Assembly (NCBI GenBank): GCA_045638525.1 | Contig: JAZUBQ010000029.1 | Coordinates: 43,904-107,903 of the forward strand | Reading direction: 5' to 3' | Source of the DNA: SIG452 sp045638525 | Lineage (GTDB): Bacteria; Bacillota; Clostridia; UMGS1840 | DNA length: 64,000 bases | Part shown: positions 1 to 7,744 of the stretch, piece after piece | Numbering within the stretch: position 1 is the first letter of the stretch | Layout of the letters: each line of letters opens with the position of its first letter | Notes under the pieces: model-generated | Database searches by the model: none | Seen by the model: the letters and a program-made list of their open reading frames with translations, nothing else | Told to the model about the DNA's origin: nothing | Translations under genes and position numbers: made by a program

Positions 1-87
1 CTGCTTTAACATCTCATCCACCAAGGTAGTTTTCCCATGGTCAACGTGGGCAATAATGGCAATATTTCTCAAATCTTCTCTAATCAT
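1..87 (-). CDS. typA: TypA/BipA translational GTPase, N-terminal fragment
   Basis: The first 29 codons of a ribosome-binding GTPase run off the left edge. The readable N-terminus contains the P-loop AHVDHGKTT (residues 13-21) preceded by REDLRNIAII. This wording is typical of TypA/BipA, a stress-linked GTPase thought to help 50S assembly; LepA would read AHIDHGKS and EF-G AHIDAGKT. A GAGGTG ribosome site lies just upstream of the ATG at 87. Transcription is divergent from the MATE exporter gene. Only the G1 region can be checked, so the assignment rests on one motif. Confidence 0.85.
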   Translation of the reverse strand, partial: MIREDLRNIAIIAHVDHGKTTLVDEMLKQ

Positions 88-168
88 AAGAACACCTCAT
101 TCTAAATTTCAAACGGTCTTATGGGAATCAAATATTAAAACACCCCATATTAAACTTATACGAATACA

Positions 169-198
169 ATTATAGCACATCTTTTCCCTGAAATTCAA
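169..198 (-). promoter_or_regulatory. Sigma-A promoter of typA
   Basis: Minus strand: -35 TTGAAT (198-193), 18-bp spacer, -10 TATAAT (174-169). It lies about 80 bp upstream of the typA start, leaving a leader of about 75 nt. Confidence 0.75.
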
Positions 199-319
199 GC
201 ATTTTCATGAATAATTTTACTTTTTTGTGAATTTTTTTTATCTTTTTACAAGATATGGGGATTTCAATTCCAAAAAAGCCGAAATCTCACAGAATCAAAA
301 GAATTTCTCCAAGAAAAAT

Positions 320-348
320 TTGACTTTTTTTGTTATTTATAGTATAAT
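320..348 (+). promoter_or_regulatory. Sigma-A promoter of the MATE gene
   Basis: -35 TTGACT (320-325), 17-bp spacer, -10 TATAAT (343-348). Transcription would begin near 355, which excludes an ATG at 227 as the start of the exporter and helps to set it at the TTG at 386. Confidence 0.85.
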
Positions 349-385
349 AAATACATTCTGCAAAAAAAGAAAGAAGGCAATCAAA

Positions 386-1789
386 TTGCAAGCATTACGC
401 AAACTTTTTTCCACAAAATATATGGTAAAGGAAAAGGACCGTGCAGGTGAAATTCCTACCTCAACAGAGGCATACAAAAAAACGTTCCGTTTGGCCTGGC
501 CTTCTATGACCGAATCAGTGCTGGTTTGTTTAACCGGTGCGGTAGACACTATGATGGTTGGTTCTATCAGCCCTCAGGCAATTTCTGCTGTAGGTATCAC
601 CCATCAGCCGAAATTTATTCTCTTGGCTCTGATTTTTTCCTTAAACGTAGGAATTACCGCTGTGATTGCCCGAAGAAAGGGCGAAAACAATCAGGACGGT
701 GCCAACCGATGTATGAAACAAGCGCTGATTGTTGCCACAATATTAGCGATTTTGTTGTTTGTACTTGGCAACGTCATTGCAGAACCTCTTCTTCTGTTTG
801 CCGGAGCAGAATCGGAATATCTTGGAGACGCGGTCCTCTATTTTCGTATCATTATGGTAGGTATTTTCTTCAATTCCATCGGCCTGGCTATTAACGCCGC
901 TCAACGAGGAGTGGGAAATACCAGGATTTCTATGACCACCAATCTGACCGCGAATATTGTCAATGTAATTTTTAATTATCTTCTGATTAATGGTATCTGG
1001 ATTTTCCCGAAATGGGGCGTCGCCGGAGCCGCTGTTGCTACAGCAATCGGTAACTTTGTTGCCTTTTTAATGGCGCTGGGCTCCATCTTACCCAAAAAAC
1101 GGTATTTAAGTCTGTTTTCCAAAGCAAAATGGCGATTTGACCGTGCTACGATGGGGTCTATCACCAAGGTCAGCTTAAGTGCCTGTGCCGAGCAGGGGGC
1201 GATGCGACTAGGCTTTTTATTGTATTCGATGCTGGTAGCAGGACTTGGCACCATTCCATTTGCAACCCATCAGGTTTGTATGAGTATTTTAAGTATTTCC
1301 TTTGGCTTCGGAGACGGTCTTGCAGTAGCTTCTGCCACATTGGTGGGACAGTCTCTGGGCGCAAAACGAGCAGATATGGCAAGACTATACGCCAGTGTTT
1401 GCCAACGAATCGCACTTATCATTTCCACTGTTTTATTTATTTTATTTATTGTCTTCCGAAAAGAAATTGTTGGAATGTTCACCACAGATGCCGCCATTAT
1501 CGAACAAGGTGCGGTTCTGATGATTATTATTGCATTTACCACTCACGCTCAAACTTCACAGGTAATTATCACAGGGGCACTTCGTGGTGCAGGAGATGCT
1601 ATGTATGTAGCAATGACATCACTTATCAGCATTGCGATTGTACGACCGGGGCTGACCTGGCTGTTTTGCTATCCCGTAGGACTCGGTTTAATTGGTGCCT
1701 GGATTGGCGTACTGGTAGATCAGTTTTTGCGGCTTGTTATTAACTTTTCTCACTTTCGAAAAGGACGATGGACAACCATTAAATTATAA
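386..1789 (+). CDS. MATE family multidrug/cation antiporter
   Basis: A 467-residue membrane protein of the multidrug and toxin extrusion family, which exports cationic compounds in exchange for Na+ or H+. About twelve hydrophobic segments are visible in two similar halves, each beginning with the family-type stretch (LAWPSMTESVLVCLTGAVDT in the first half). The open frame extends back to 227, but the promoter at 320-348 makes that part untranscribed. An AAGAAGG ribosome site at 371-377 sits eight bases before TTG 386, so TTG is preferred; ATG 422 has no ribosome site. The gene is monocistronic and closed by a strong terminator. The substrate cannot be inferred. Confidence 0.9.
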   Translation: MQALRKLFSTKYMVKEKDRAGEIPTSTEAYKKTFRLAWPSMTESVLVCLTGAVDTMMVGSISPQAISAVGITHQPKFILLALIFSLNVGITAVIARRKGENNQDGANRCMKQALIVATILAILLFVLGNVIAEPLLLFAGAESEYLGDAVLYFRIIMVGIFFNSIGLAINAAQRGVGNTRISMTTNLTANIVNVIFNYLLINGIWIFPKWGVAGAAVATAIGNFVAFLMALGSILPKKRYLSLFSKAKWRFDRATMGSITKVSLSACAEQGAMRLGFLLYSMLVAGLGTIPFATHQVCMSILSISFGFGDGLAVASATLVGQSLGAKRADMARLYASVCQRIALIISTVLFILFIVFRKEIVGMFTTDAAIIEQGAVLMIIIAFTTHAQTSQVIITGALRGAGDAMYVAMTSLISIAIVRPGLTWLFCYPVGLGLIGAWIGVLVDQFLRLVINFSHFRKGRWTTIKL

Positions 1790-1790
1790 G

Positions 1791-1830
1791 AAAAATCCTA
1801 TGTGTTTATTTGAAACACATAGGATTTTTT
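1791..1830. terminator. Bidirectional intrinsic terminator
   Basis: A 16-bp perfect stem (1792-1807 with 1813-1828), 5-nt loop, T-run after it on the plus strand and A-run before it (T-run on the minus strand). It ends the MATE gene and, read on the minus strand, the Cys-rich gene whose stop codon abuts it. Confidence 0.9.
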
Positions 1831-2050
1831 ACTGCATTTTAAATCTTGTATCATCTGTATTCAAAGTATTTCTCGGACATTTGATATGAACACAATCATC
1901 ACATTGCTGTGGTCTGAAATATTCCAAACAGCAACACAGATAGTCACATTCATCGCAACAGATTTCGTTCCCGTTTTCACCGTTTCCGGGACAGTCTTTT
2001 CCGCCATTTCCCGGAATCAGTTCAATCCCGGTTGGTCCATCAATAATCAT
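1829..2050 (-). CDS. Small cysteine-rich protein, unknown function
   Basis: A 73-residue protein with ten cysteines, mostly in residues 20-58 (CCDECDYLCCC, then QQCDDC and IKCP). No signal peptide or membrane segment is apparent. The Gly/Pro/Asn-rich N-terminal third is probably flexible, and the Cys spacing suggests metal or Fe-S binding, but no family is recognised. An AGAGGG ribosome site precedes the ATG. Only about 23 nt separate the ATG from the terminator of the structured RNA at 2073-2283, and there is no room for a separate promoter. Expression therefore probably depends on read-through of that RNA, making it a leader-type arrangement. Confidence 0.65.
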   Translation of the reverse strand: MIIDGPTGIELIPGNGGKDCPGNGENGNEICCDECDYLCCCLEYFRPQQCDDCVHIKCPRNTLNTDDTRFKMQ

Positions 2051-2072
2051 AATTTTTCCCTCTTTTCCAAAT

Positions 2073-2283
2073 AAAAAAATGCGCCAACGGTCGTTGACGC
2101 AATAAAATGCAAACTCCCGTTGTTGTCACACAAACTTAATCAGAATGAGATTTGATCCGCATACCCTAATTAATGGAATTTGCATTTTTAACAAATTCAA
2201 AATTAGCGTATGCAGAAAAAGGCATCGTTATCCTTATAAAAAAATAACAAATCCCTCTTTGATTCTATTAAGTTCATGTGACA
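2073..2283 (-). ncRNA. Structured RNA family, copy 1 (leader position)
   Basis: About 211 nt from the predicted start near 2282 to a T-run at 2079-2073. Helix P1 pairs 2267-2282 with 2125-2140 (16 bp, two G-U). A long internal hairpin P3 pairs 2201-2213 with 2159-2171. The P3 loop strand 2175-2188 can pair with 2104-2117 (14 bp, one G-U), forming a pseudoknot. The terminator stem is 2093-2101 with 2080-2088. The same plan and several compensatory base changes occur in copies at 18956-19166 and 40070-40270. It precedes the Cys-rich gene. Rfam class not assigned; raiA, skipping-rope and 6S should be compared. Confidence 0.75.
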
Positions 2284-2288
2284 ATATT

Positions 2289-2317
2289 AGTATATCACAT
2301 TCTATTCCATTATGCAA
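2289..2317 (-). promoter_or_regulatory. Promoter of structured RNA copy 1
   Basis: Minus strand: -35 TTGCAT (2317-2312), 17-bp spacer, -10 TATACT (2294-2289). The -35 and -10 hexamers and spacing are identical to those of RNA copy 3 (40038-40066). The start point coincides with the first base pair of helix P1. Confidence 0.85.
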
Positions 2318-2352
2318 GAGTTTTTTATTTTCTATATCACGGGTTTTCGAAA

Positions 2353-2520
2353 CAGTGAGGTGAAGAAAAATCGGCGAGAATAAACAAGGGTTCCAACACA
2401 GTAAGGTGCAGAAAAACCGATGCAGAATTTGGAAATCGAATTAAGGCGAAGCCTTAACAGGCCCGAAGGCGTACAAAGGTACGCCGAGTGGTGAGATTCA
2501 CGGATTCTGCGCTGTTTTTC
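2353..2520. repeat. Dispersed palindromic repeat, type A/B
   Basis: Two imperfect 22-bp direct repeats (2353-2374 and 2399-2420) lead into a folded element. The outer stem is 2422-2428 with 2504-2510, then 2434-2437 with 2495-2498. Inside are hairpins 2441-2447/2451-2457 and 2468-2474/2479-2485, the second within a CCGAA...CGAGTG internal loop. The element at 21271-21388 shares the same outer GCAG/CTGC stem, the CCGAA/GTACAAAG/CGAGTG core and the CTGCGCT plus T-run end. Non-coding; it lies between the tuf terminator and the promoter of RNA copy 1. Confidence 0.6.
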
Positions 2521-2537
2521 AAGCCGCCATTTATAAA

Positions 2538-2572
2538 AAAAGAGTTGCCAAGAAATTGGCAACTCTCTTTTT
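2538..2572 (-). terminator. Terminator of the str operon (after tuf)
   Basis: A 10-bp perfect stem GAGTTGCCAA (2542-2551) with TTGGCAACTC (2556-2565), GAAA-side loop and T-runs on both strands. It directly follows the tuf stop codon on the minus strand. Confidence 0.9.
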
Positions 2573-2583
2573 ATAAACGTCTA

Positions 2584-3786
2584 TTATTCGATAACGGAAG
2601 TAACAGCGCCGGAACCTACGGTTCTACCGCCTTCACGGATAGCGAATCTTAAACCTTCTTCAATAGCGATAGGTTTAATTAATTCAACTTCCATTTCAAC
2701 GTTATCACCAGGCATGCACATTTCAGTGCCTGCGGGTAATTTAATCTGACCGGTTACGTCAGTAGTTCTGAAATAGAACTGAGGTCTGTAATCGTTGAAG
2801 AAAGGAGTATGTCTACCACCTTCATCTTTGGTCAGAACGTATACCTGAGCTTTGAATTTGGTGTGGGGTTTGATGGAACCGGGTTTAGCCAGAACCTGAC
2901 CTCTTTCGATTTCAGTTCTCTGAACACCACGGAGCAATAAACCAACGTTATCACCAGCTTCAGCGTAGTCCAGTAATTTTCTGAACATTTCGATACCGGT
3001 AACAACGATTTTTCTGGATTCTTCAGCCAGACCAACCAGTTCAACTTCATCGTTCAGGTTTAACTGACCTCTTTCTACTCTACCGGTAGCAACAGTACCA
3101 CGACCGGTAATGGTAAATACGTCTTCTACAGGCATTAAGAAGGGCAGATCAGCTTTTCTTTCCGGAGTAGGAATGTAAGCGTCAACCTGATCCATCAGAG
3201 CCAGGATGGGAGCGTATTCAGCAGCGCCAGTGTCATTAGAATCACATTCTAATGCCATTAAAGCGGAACCGCTAACGATCGGAATGTCGTCACCGGGGAA
3301 TTCATATTCATTTAACAGTTCTCTGATTTCCATTTCAACTAATTCCAGTAATTCGGGATCGTCAACCTGGTCAGCTTTGTTCATGAATACTACGATATAG
3401 GGAACGCCTACCTGACGAGACAGCAGGATGTGTTCTCTGGTCTGAGGCATCGGACCGTCAGCAGCAGATACAACTAAGATAGCGCCGTCCATCTGAGCAG
3501 CACCGGTGATCATGTTTTTAACATAGTCAGCATGTCCGGGGCAGTCAACGTGAGCGTAGTGTCTGGAATCGGTTTCATATTCTACGTGAGCGGTAGAAAT
3601 GGTGATACCTCTTTCTCTTTCTTCGGGAGCTTTGTCGATCTGATCGTAAGCTTCGTACTGAGCCTGACCTTTTAATGCCAGAACTTTGGTGATAGCAGCG
3701 GTTAAGGAAGTTTTACCGTGGTCAACGTGGCCGATAGTACCAATGTTAACGTGCGGTTTGCTTCTTTCAAATTTAGCTTTTGCCAT
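2584..3786 (-). CDS. tuf: Elongation factor Tu
   Basis: EF-Tu, 400 residues, the GTPase that delivers aminoacyl-tRNA to the ribosomal A site. The G-motifs are intact: GHVDHGKT (19-26), RGITI (59-63), DCPGH (81-85, including the catalytic His85) and NKAD (136-139), followed by the two beta-barrel domains. Length is normal. The ribosome site AAGGAGG sits about ten bases before the ATG. It is the last gene of the str operon, 72 nt after fusA, and is followed by the terminator at 2538-2572. No separate promoter is evident in the fusA-tuf gap. Confidence 0.98.
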   Translation of the reverse strand: MAKAKFERSKPHVNIGTIGHVDHGKTSLTAAITKVLALKGQAQYEAYDQIDKAPEERERGITISTAHVEYETDSRHYAHVDCPGHADYVKNMITGAAQMDGAILVVSAADGPMPQTREHILLSRQVGVPYIVVFMNKADQVDDPELLELVEMEIRELLNEYEFPGDDIPIVSGSALMALECDSNDTGAAEYAPILALMDQVDAYIPTPERKADLPFLMPVEDVFTITGRGTVATGRVERGQLNLNDEVELVGLAEESRKIVVTGIEMFRKLLDYAEAGDNVGLLLRGVQRTEIERGQVLAKPGSIKPHTKFKAQVYVLTKDEGGRHTPFFNDYRPQFYFRTTDVTGQIKLPAGTEMCMPGDNVEMEVELIKPIAIEEGLRFAIREGGRTVGSGAVTSVIE

Positions 3787-3858
3787 TGATAGTTTCCTCC
3801 TTCGTGAAGCATTGCTTCAAGATTTTTGTATAAATAATTTTTTTAACAGAATAATAGA

Positions 3859-5949
3859 TTATTCTTCGTCCTTTTTCGCTCTGGTAGCAACGATTTTTTC
3901 TGCAATGGATTTCGGCACTTCATCGAAGTGAGAGGGTTCCATTGAGTACTGACCTCTACCCTGAGTTTTAGAACGCAGGTCAGTTGCATAACCGAACATT
4001 TCAGACAGCGGAACATGAGCAGTAATGTTCTGAACACCACCGTTTCTTGCTTCCATACCCTGAATCTGGCCACGACGAGAGTTTAAGTCACCCATAACGT
4101 CGCCCATGTAATCTTCGGGAACAACAACAACAACCTTCATGATGGGCTCTAACAGAACGGGGTTACCTTTTCTGCAAGCTTCTTTAAATGCCATAGAACC
4201 GGCAATTTTGAACGCCATTTCAGAAGAGTCAACTTCGTGGTAAGATCCATCATACAGAGTTACTCTAACGTCAACTACGTTGTAACCAGCCAATACACCG
4301 GTCTGCATTGCGCCCTGGATACCTGCATCAACTGCGGGGATGTATTCCTTCGGAATTGCACCACCAACGATTTTGTTAACGAATTCGTAACCAAAACCGG
4401 GATCCATGGGTTCAACGATAATTTTACAGTGACCGTACTGACCTTTACCACCGGACTGTCTAGCATATTTCTGTTCAACGTTAACTTCTTTACGGATGGT
4501 TTCTTTGTAAGATACCTGAGGTTTACCAACATCAGCTTCCACTTTGAATTCACGTAACAGACGGTCAACGATGATTTCTAAGTGCAACTCACCCATACCA
4601 GCGATAATGGTCTGACCGGTTTCTTCATCGGTGTAGGTTTTGAAAGTGGGATCTTCTTCTGCCAGTTTTGCCAGAGCGATACCCATTTTTTCCTGACCAG
4701 CTTTGGTTTTGGGTTCAATTGCAACACGGATAACGGGATCCGGGAATTCCATAGATTCCAGGATAACCGGAGCGGATTCAACACACAGAGTGTCACCGGT
4801 AGTGGTATTTTTCAGACCAACTGCAGCCGCAATGTCACCGGAATATACTTTTTCAATATCCTGTCTGTGGTTTGCGTGCATCTGCAGAATTCTACCGATT
4901 CTTTCTTTATGACCTTTGGTAGAGTTTAATACAGTGGAACCTGCATCAATCGTACCGGAGTATACTCTGAAGAAGCAGAGTTTACCAACAAAGGGGTCGG
5001 TCATAATTTTGAACGCCAGTGCAGAGAAGGGTTCTTCGTCAGAAGAAGGTCTGCAGGTGGGTTCGTCGGTGTCAGGATCAACACCTTTAATTGCTTCGAT
5101 ATCAGTCGGAGCAGGCATATAATCGATAACAGCGTCTAACAGAAGCTGTACACCTTTATTTCTGTAAGAAGTACCGCACAGAACCGGAACGATGGTATTA
5201 TCCAGTGTTCCTTTACGGAGTGCTTCTTTGATTTCCGCGGTGGTGATTTCTTCACCTTCCAGATATTTTTCCATTAACTCTTCAGAAGTTTCTGCAACAG
5301 ATTCTAACAGATTGCTGCGATATTCTTCTGCTTTGTCTTTCATATCTGCGGGAATTTCTTCAATTCTCAAATCCTGACCCATGTCATCATAATATACATG
5401 AGCATTCATTTCTACCAGGTCGATAATACCAACAAAGGTATCTTCTGCACCGATAGGCAGCTGAATCGGAACTGCGTTACATCCGAGTCTGTCTTTCATC
5501 ATGTCAACTACGTTGTAGAAGTTTGCACCCATGATGTCCATTTTGTTAACGTAAGCCATTCTCGGAACTTTATAATCGTCAGCCTGTCTCCATACGGTTT
5601 CAGACTGAGGTTCAACGCCACCTTTTGCACAGAATACGGTAACAGAACCGTCCAATACTCTTAAAGAACGCTGTACTTCAACGGTGAAGTCAACGTGACC
5701 GGGAGTATCGATGATGTTGATTCTGTGACCTTTCCACTGAGCAGTGGTAGCAGCGGAGGTAATGGTAATACCTCTTTCCTGTTCCTGAGCCATCCAGTCC
5801 ATAGTTGCGGAACCTTCGTGGGTTTCACCAATTTTATGAACTCGACCGGTATAGTATAAAATACGTTCGGTAGTAGTGGTCTTACCTGCGTCGATATGAG
5901 CCATAATACCGATATTTCTGGTTTTTTCAAGTGAAAATTCTCTTGCCAT
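3859..5949 (-). CDS. fusA: Elongation factor G
   Basis: EF-G, 696 residues, the GTPase that drives tRNA-mRNA translocation and, with RRF, ribosome recycling. The motifs are canonical: AHIDAGKTT (17-25), RGITITSA, DTPGHVDF with the catalytic His, and NKMD. Domains II-V follow at normal length. AAAGGAAG precedes the ATG. It lies between rpsG and tuf in the standard str order. It differs sharply from the paralogue at 15915-17987, which has lost several of these residues, so this copy is the housekeeping EF-G. Confidence 0.98.
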   Translation of the reverse strand: MAREFSLEKTRNIGIMAHIDAGKTTTTERILYYTGRVHKIGETHEGSATMDWMAQEQERGITITSAATTAQWKGHRINIIDTPGHVDFTVEVQRSLRVLDGSVTVFCAKGGVEPQSETVWRQADDYKVPRMAYVNKMDIMGANFYNVVDMMKDRLGCNAVPIQLPIGAEDTFVGIIDLVEMNAHVYYDDMGQDLRIEEIPADMKDKAEEYRSNLLESVAETSEELMEKYLEGEEITTAEIKEALRKGTLDNTIVPVLCGTSYRNKGVQLLLDAVIDYMPAPTDIEAIKGVDPDTDEPTCRPSSDEEPFSALAFKIMTDPFVGKLCFFRVYSGTIDAGSTVLNSTKGHKERIGRILQMHANHRQDIEKVYSGDIAAAVGLKNTTTGDTLCVESAPVILESMEFPDPVIRVAIEPKTKAGQEKMGIALAKLAEEDPTFKTYTDEETGQTIIAGMGELHLEIIVDRLLREFKVEADVGKPQVSYKETIRKEVNVEQKYARQSGGKGQYGHCKIIVEPMDPGFGYEFVNKIVGGAIPKEYIPAVDAGIQGAMQTGVLAGYNVVDVRVTLYDGSYHEVDSSEMAFKIAGSMAFKEACRKGNPVLLEPIMKVVVVVPEDYMGDVMGDLNSRRGQIQGMEARNGGVQNITAHVPLSEMFGYATDLRSKTQGRGQYSMEPSHFDEVPKSIAEKIVATRAKKDEE

Positions 5950-6037
5950 GCTTTACTCACTTCCTTTCTTAGGAGTAAAGGCAAACGGGAAAAAGCTTTT
6001 CCCGCTGTGCCCAATTTGTCAACTTGCTAATAAAAAA

Positions 6038-6508
6038 TTAGAATCTGTAATGAGAGAATGCTTTGTTAGCTTCAGCCATTTTATGCATTTCGTCTCTTTT
6101 CTTAACTGCACCGCCGGTGCTGTTGATAGCGTCTAAGATTTCGTTAGCTAATCTTTCTTTCATGGTTCTTTCGCTACGTTTTCTGGAATACAGAGTAATC
6201 CATCTTAAACCTAAAGTCTGTCTTCTGTCAGGACGAACTTCGATGGGCACCTGATAGGTAGCACCACCCACACGTCTTGCTTTAACTTCTAACACGGGCA
6301 TAACATTGTTCATTGCTTCTAAGAACACGGATAAGGGTTCTTTTCCGGTTTTTTCCTGAACAATTTCAAAAGCACCATAAACAATTTTCTGGGCTACACC
6401 TTTTTTACCGTCAATCATAACGTTGTTGATTAATCTGGTTACGATTTTATCATTGTACAACGGATCCGGTAAAACGTCTCTTTTTACTACATTACCTCTT
6501 CTCGGCAC
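6038..6508 (-). CDS. rpsG: 30S ribosomal protein S7
   Basis: S7, 156 residues, which binds the 3' major domain of 16S rRNA, nucleates assembly of the small-subunit head and contacts E-site tRNA. The N-terminus PRRGNVVKRDVLPDPLYND and the C-terminal helix HKMAEANKAFSHYRF are typical. The start codon is GTG (6508-6506) behind an AAAGGGGG ribosome site. The gene follows rpsL after a 204-nt gap in which I see no promoter or terminator, only a short TCGTAC-AAA-GTACGA palindrome. Confidence 0.98.
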   Translation of the reverse strand: MPRRGNVVKRDVLPDPLYNDKIVTRLINNVMIDGKKGVAQKIVYGAFEIVQEKTGKEPLSVFLEAMNNVMPVLEVKARRVGGATYQVPIEVRPDRRQTLGLRWITLYSRKRSERTMKERLANEILDAINSTGGAVKKRDEMHKMAEANKAFSHYRF

Positions 6509-6712
6509 TGTACTTCCCCCTTTCTAAGGATAAATCATATAATTTTATCGGGTACTCAAGCTTCGCCACGAAATTTCGGGCTTATCTTGTTAGTGCTGGT
6601 GACGAACATCTTAATTATAACGAAATATAATAATAATTCGCACTTGCACTATTTAATTGTTTCTCGTACAAAGTACGAATAAGGTTTCCAAATAAATTAA
6701 GCAGCTTTTTGA

Positions 6713-7135
6713 TTATTTCGCAGCTTTTTTCGGTCTTTTAGCGCCGTATTTGGATCTGGACTGGTTTCTGTTTGCAACACCCTGAGTATCTAAAGTACCA
6801 CGGATGATATGATATCTAACACCGGGTAAGTCTTTTACTCTACCGCCTCTGATCATAACAACGCTGTGTTCCTGCAGGTTATGACCGATACCGGGAATGT
6901 ATGCAGACACTTCAATACCGTTGGTCAGTCTTACTCTGGCAATTTTACGCAGTGCAGAGTTAGGCTTTTTAGGTGTCATGGTTTTAACTGCGGTACAAAC
7001 TCCTCTTTTCTGCGGGGAAGAGATGTCAGTAGTCTGCTTTTTCAAGGTGTTTAAACCTTTCTGAAGAGCAGGAGCAGTAGATTTGGTAACAGCTACCTGT
7101 CTGCCTTTTCTAACTAATTGGCTAAATGTAGGCAT
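6713..7135 (-). CDS. rpsL: 30S ribosomal protein S12
   Basis: S12, 140 residues, a decoding-centre protein. The conserved loop TMTPKKPNSALRK and the C-terminal KDLPGVRYHIIRG segment are present. The lysines altered in known streptomycin-resistant mutants keep the wild-type state. A GAAAGGAG ribosome site precedes the ATG. The upstream gap to rplGB (188 nt) holds a small CAGGC/GCCTG hairpin near 7170-7186 and no clear promoter, so rpsL is probably transcribed from 7593-7621. Confidence 0.98.
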   Translation of the reverse strand: MPTFSQLVRKGRQVAVTKSTAPALQKGLNTLKKQTTDISSPQKRGVCTAVKTMTPKKPNSALRKIARVRLTNGIEVSAYIPGIGHNLQEHSVVMIRGGRVKDLPGVRYHIIRGTLDTQGVANRNQSRSKYGAKRPKKAAK

Positions 7136-7323
7136 CTTGTTTCTCCTTTCATTAAAATTAAAATGTTCTACCAGGCAATCTGCCTGTTTTCATAGTTTTA
7201 TCCAAAAAACTCCAAAAACAAACGGATTGCATAAAAACGGCAGAAAACAAAAATGGCTTGTAAGGGCATACTCCCCCCCTACAAAAAATGTTTCTTTCGA
7301 TTGTTGATTCTGATATTTTTTTG

Positions 7324-7566
7324 CTATTTCAACACAACAGCAACCGAAGCTGCCACATCGATCTGACAAAGTAAGCCAAGTTCTTTTTTGGTAGAAACCA
7401 TAACCACCGGCACCTGTTTTTTGGCACACAACTTCAAGAACGGTTCTGCAATATTCGGGGCAACTCCCTCTGCTACATAAGCAGTTCGAGCCAGTCCTTC
7501 ATTCACCGCTTTGGTACATTGTTTGATTCCGACAAGTCTTTGTCCATCCGACAAGGAGGATAGCAT
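7324..7566 (-). CDS. rplGB: L7Ae-family ribosomal protein (YbxF-like)
   Basis: An 80-residue L7Ae/L30e-fold RNA-binding protein of the YbxF type, which recognises kink-turn RNA. In Firmicutes it is typically encoded between rpoC and rpsL, as here. Seen directly: GIKQCTKAVNEGLARTAYVA and the later VPVVMVSTKKELGLL stretch. An upstream in-frame ATG at 7602 precedes the predicted transcription start near 7586. The ATG at 7566, with AGGAAGTGG upstream, is therefore the start. It is the first gene of the second transcription unit of the core cluster. Confidence 0.88.
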   Translation of the reverse strand: MLSSLSDGQRLVGIKQCTKAVNEGLARTAYVAEGVAPNIAEPFLKLCAKKQVPVVMVSTKKELGLLCQIDVAASVAVVLK

Positions 7567-7592
7567 AAAAAAACACCACTTCCTAATTTGAT

Positions 7593-7621
7593 ATATTAAC
7601 ACGAAAGTGTCAAAATGTCAA
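7593..7621 (-). promoter_or_regulatory. Strong promoter of the str operon
   Basis: Minus strand: -35 TTGACA (7621-7616), 17-bp spacer, -10 TAATAT (7598-7593). It lies between rpoC and rplGB, so rplGB-rpsL-rpsG-fusA-tuf can be transcribed independently of rpoBC. Confidence 0.85.
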
Positions 7622-7688
7622 TATCTTTATGAATTTTTTTCTTTTTTTTAAGTATTTTCAAACGAAAAATCTGAAAATAATACAAATT

Positions 7689-7737
7689 CCACCGACTGTC
7701 ACCGAAAATTTTTACATTTTCGGTGACAGCCAAGTGG
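7689..7737 (-). terminator. Probable rpoC terminator hairpin
   Basis: A perfect 13-bp stem (7696-7708 with 7717-7729) is flanked by a further 4-bp CCAC/GTGG outer stem, seven bases after the rpoC stop. The tract after it on the minus strand is only T-rich, not a clean T-run, so partial read-through into the str operon is possible. Confidence 0.6.
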
Positions 7738-7744
7738 AGAATCA

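Noticed and set aside
227..385. In-frame N-terminal extension of the MATE gene
   Set aside because: The strong promoter at 320-348 lies inside it and the segment has low-complexity non-family sequence; the ribosome site supports TTG 386.
2145..2363. Open reading frame opposite RNA copy 1
   Set aside because: No ribosome site or family; it spans the hairpins and promoter of the structured RNA.
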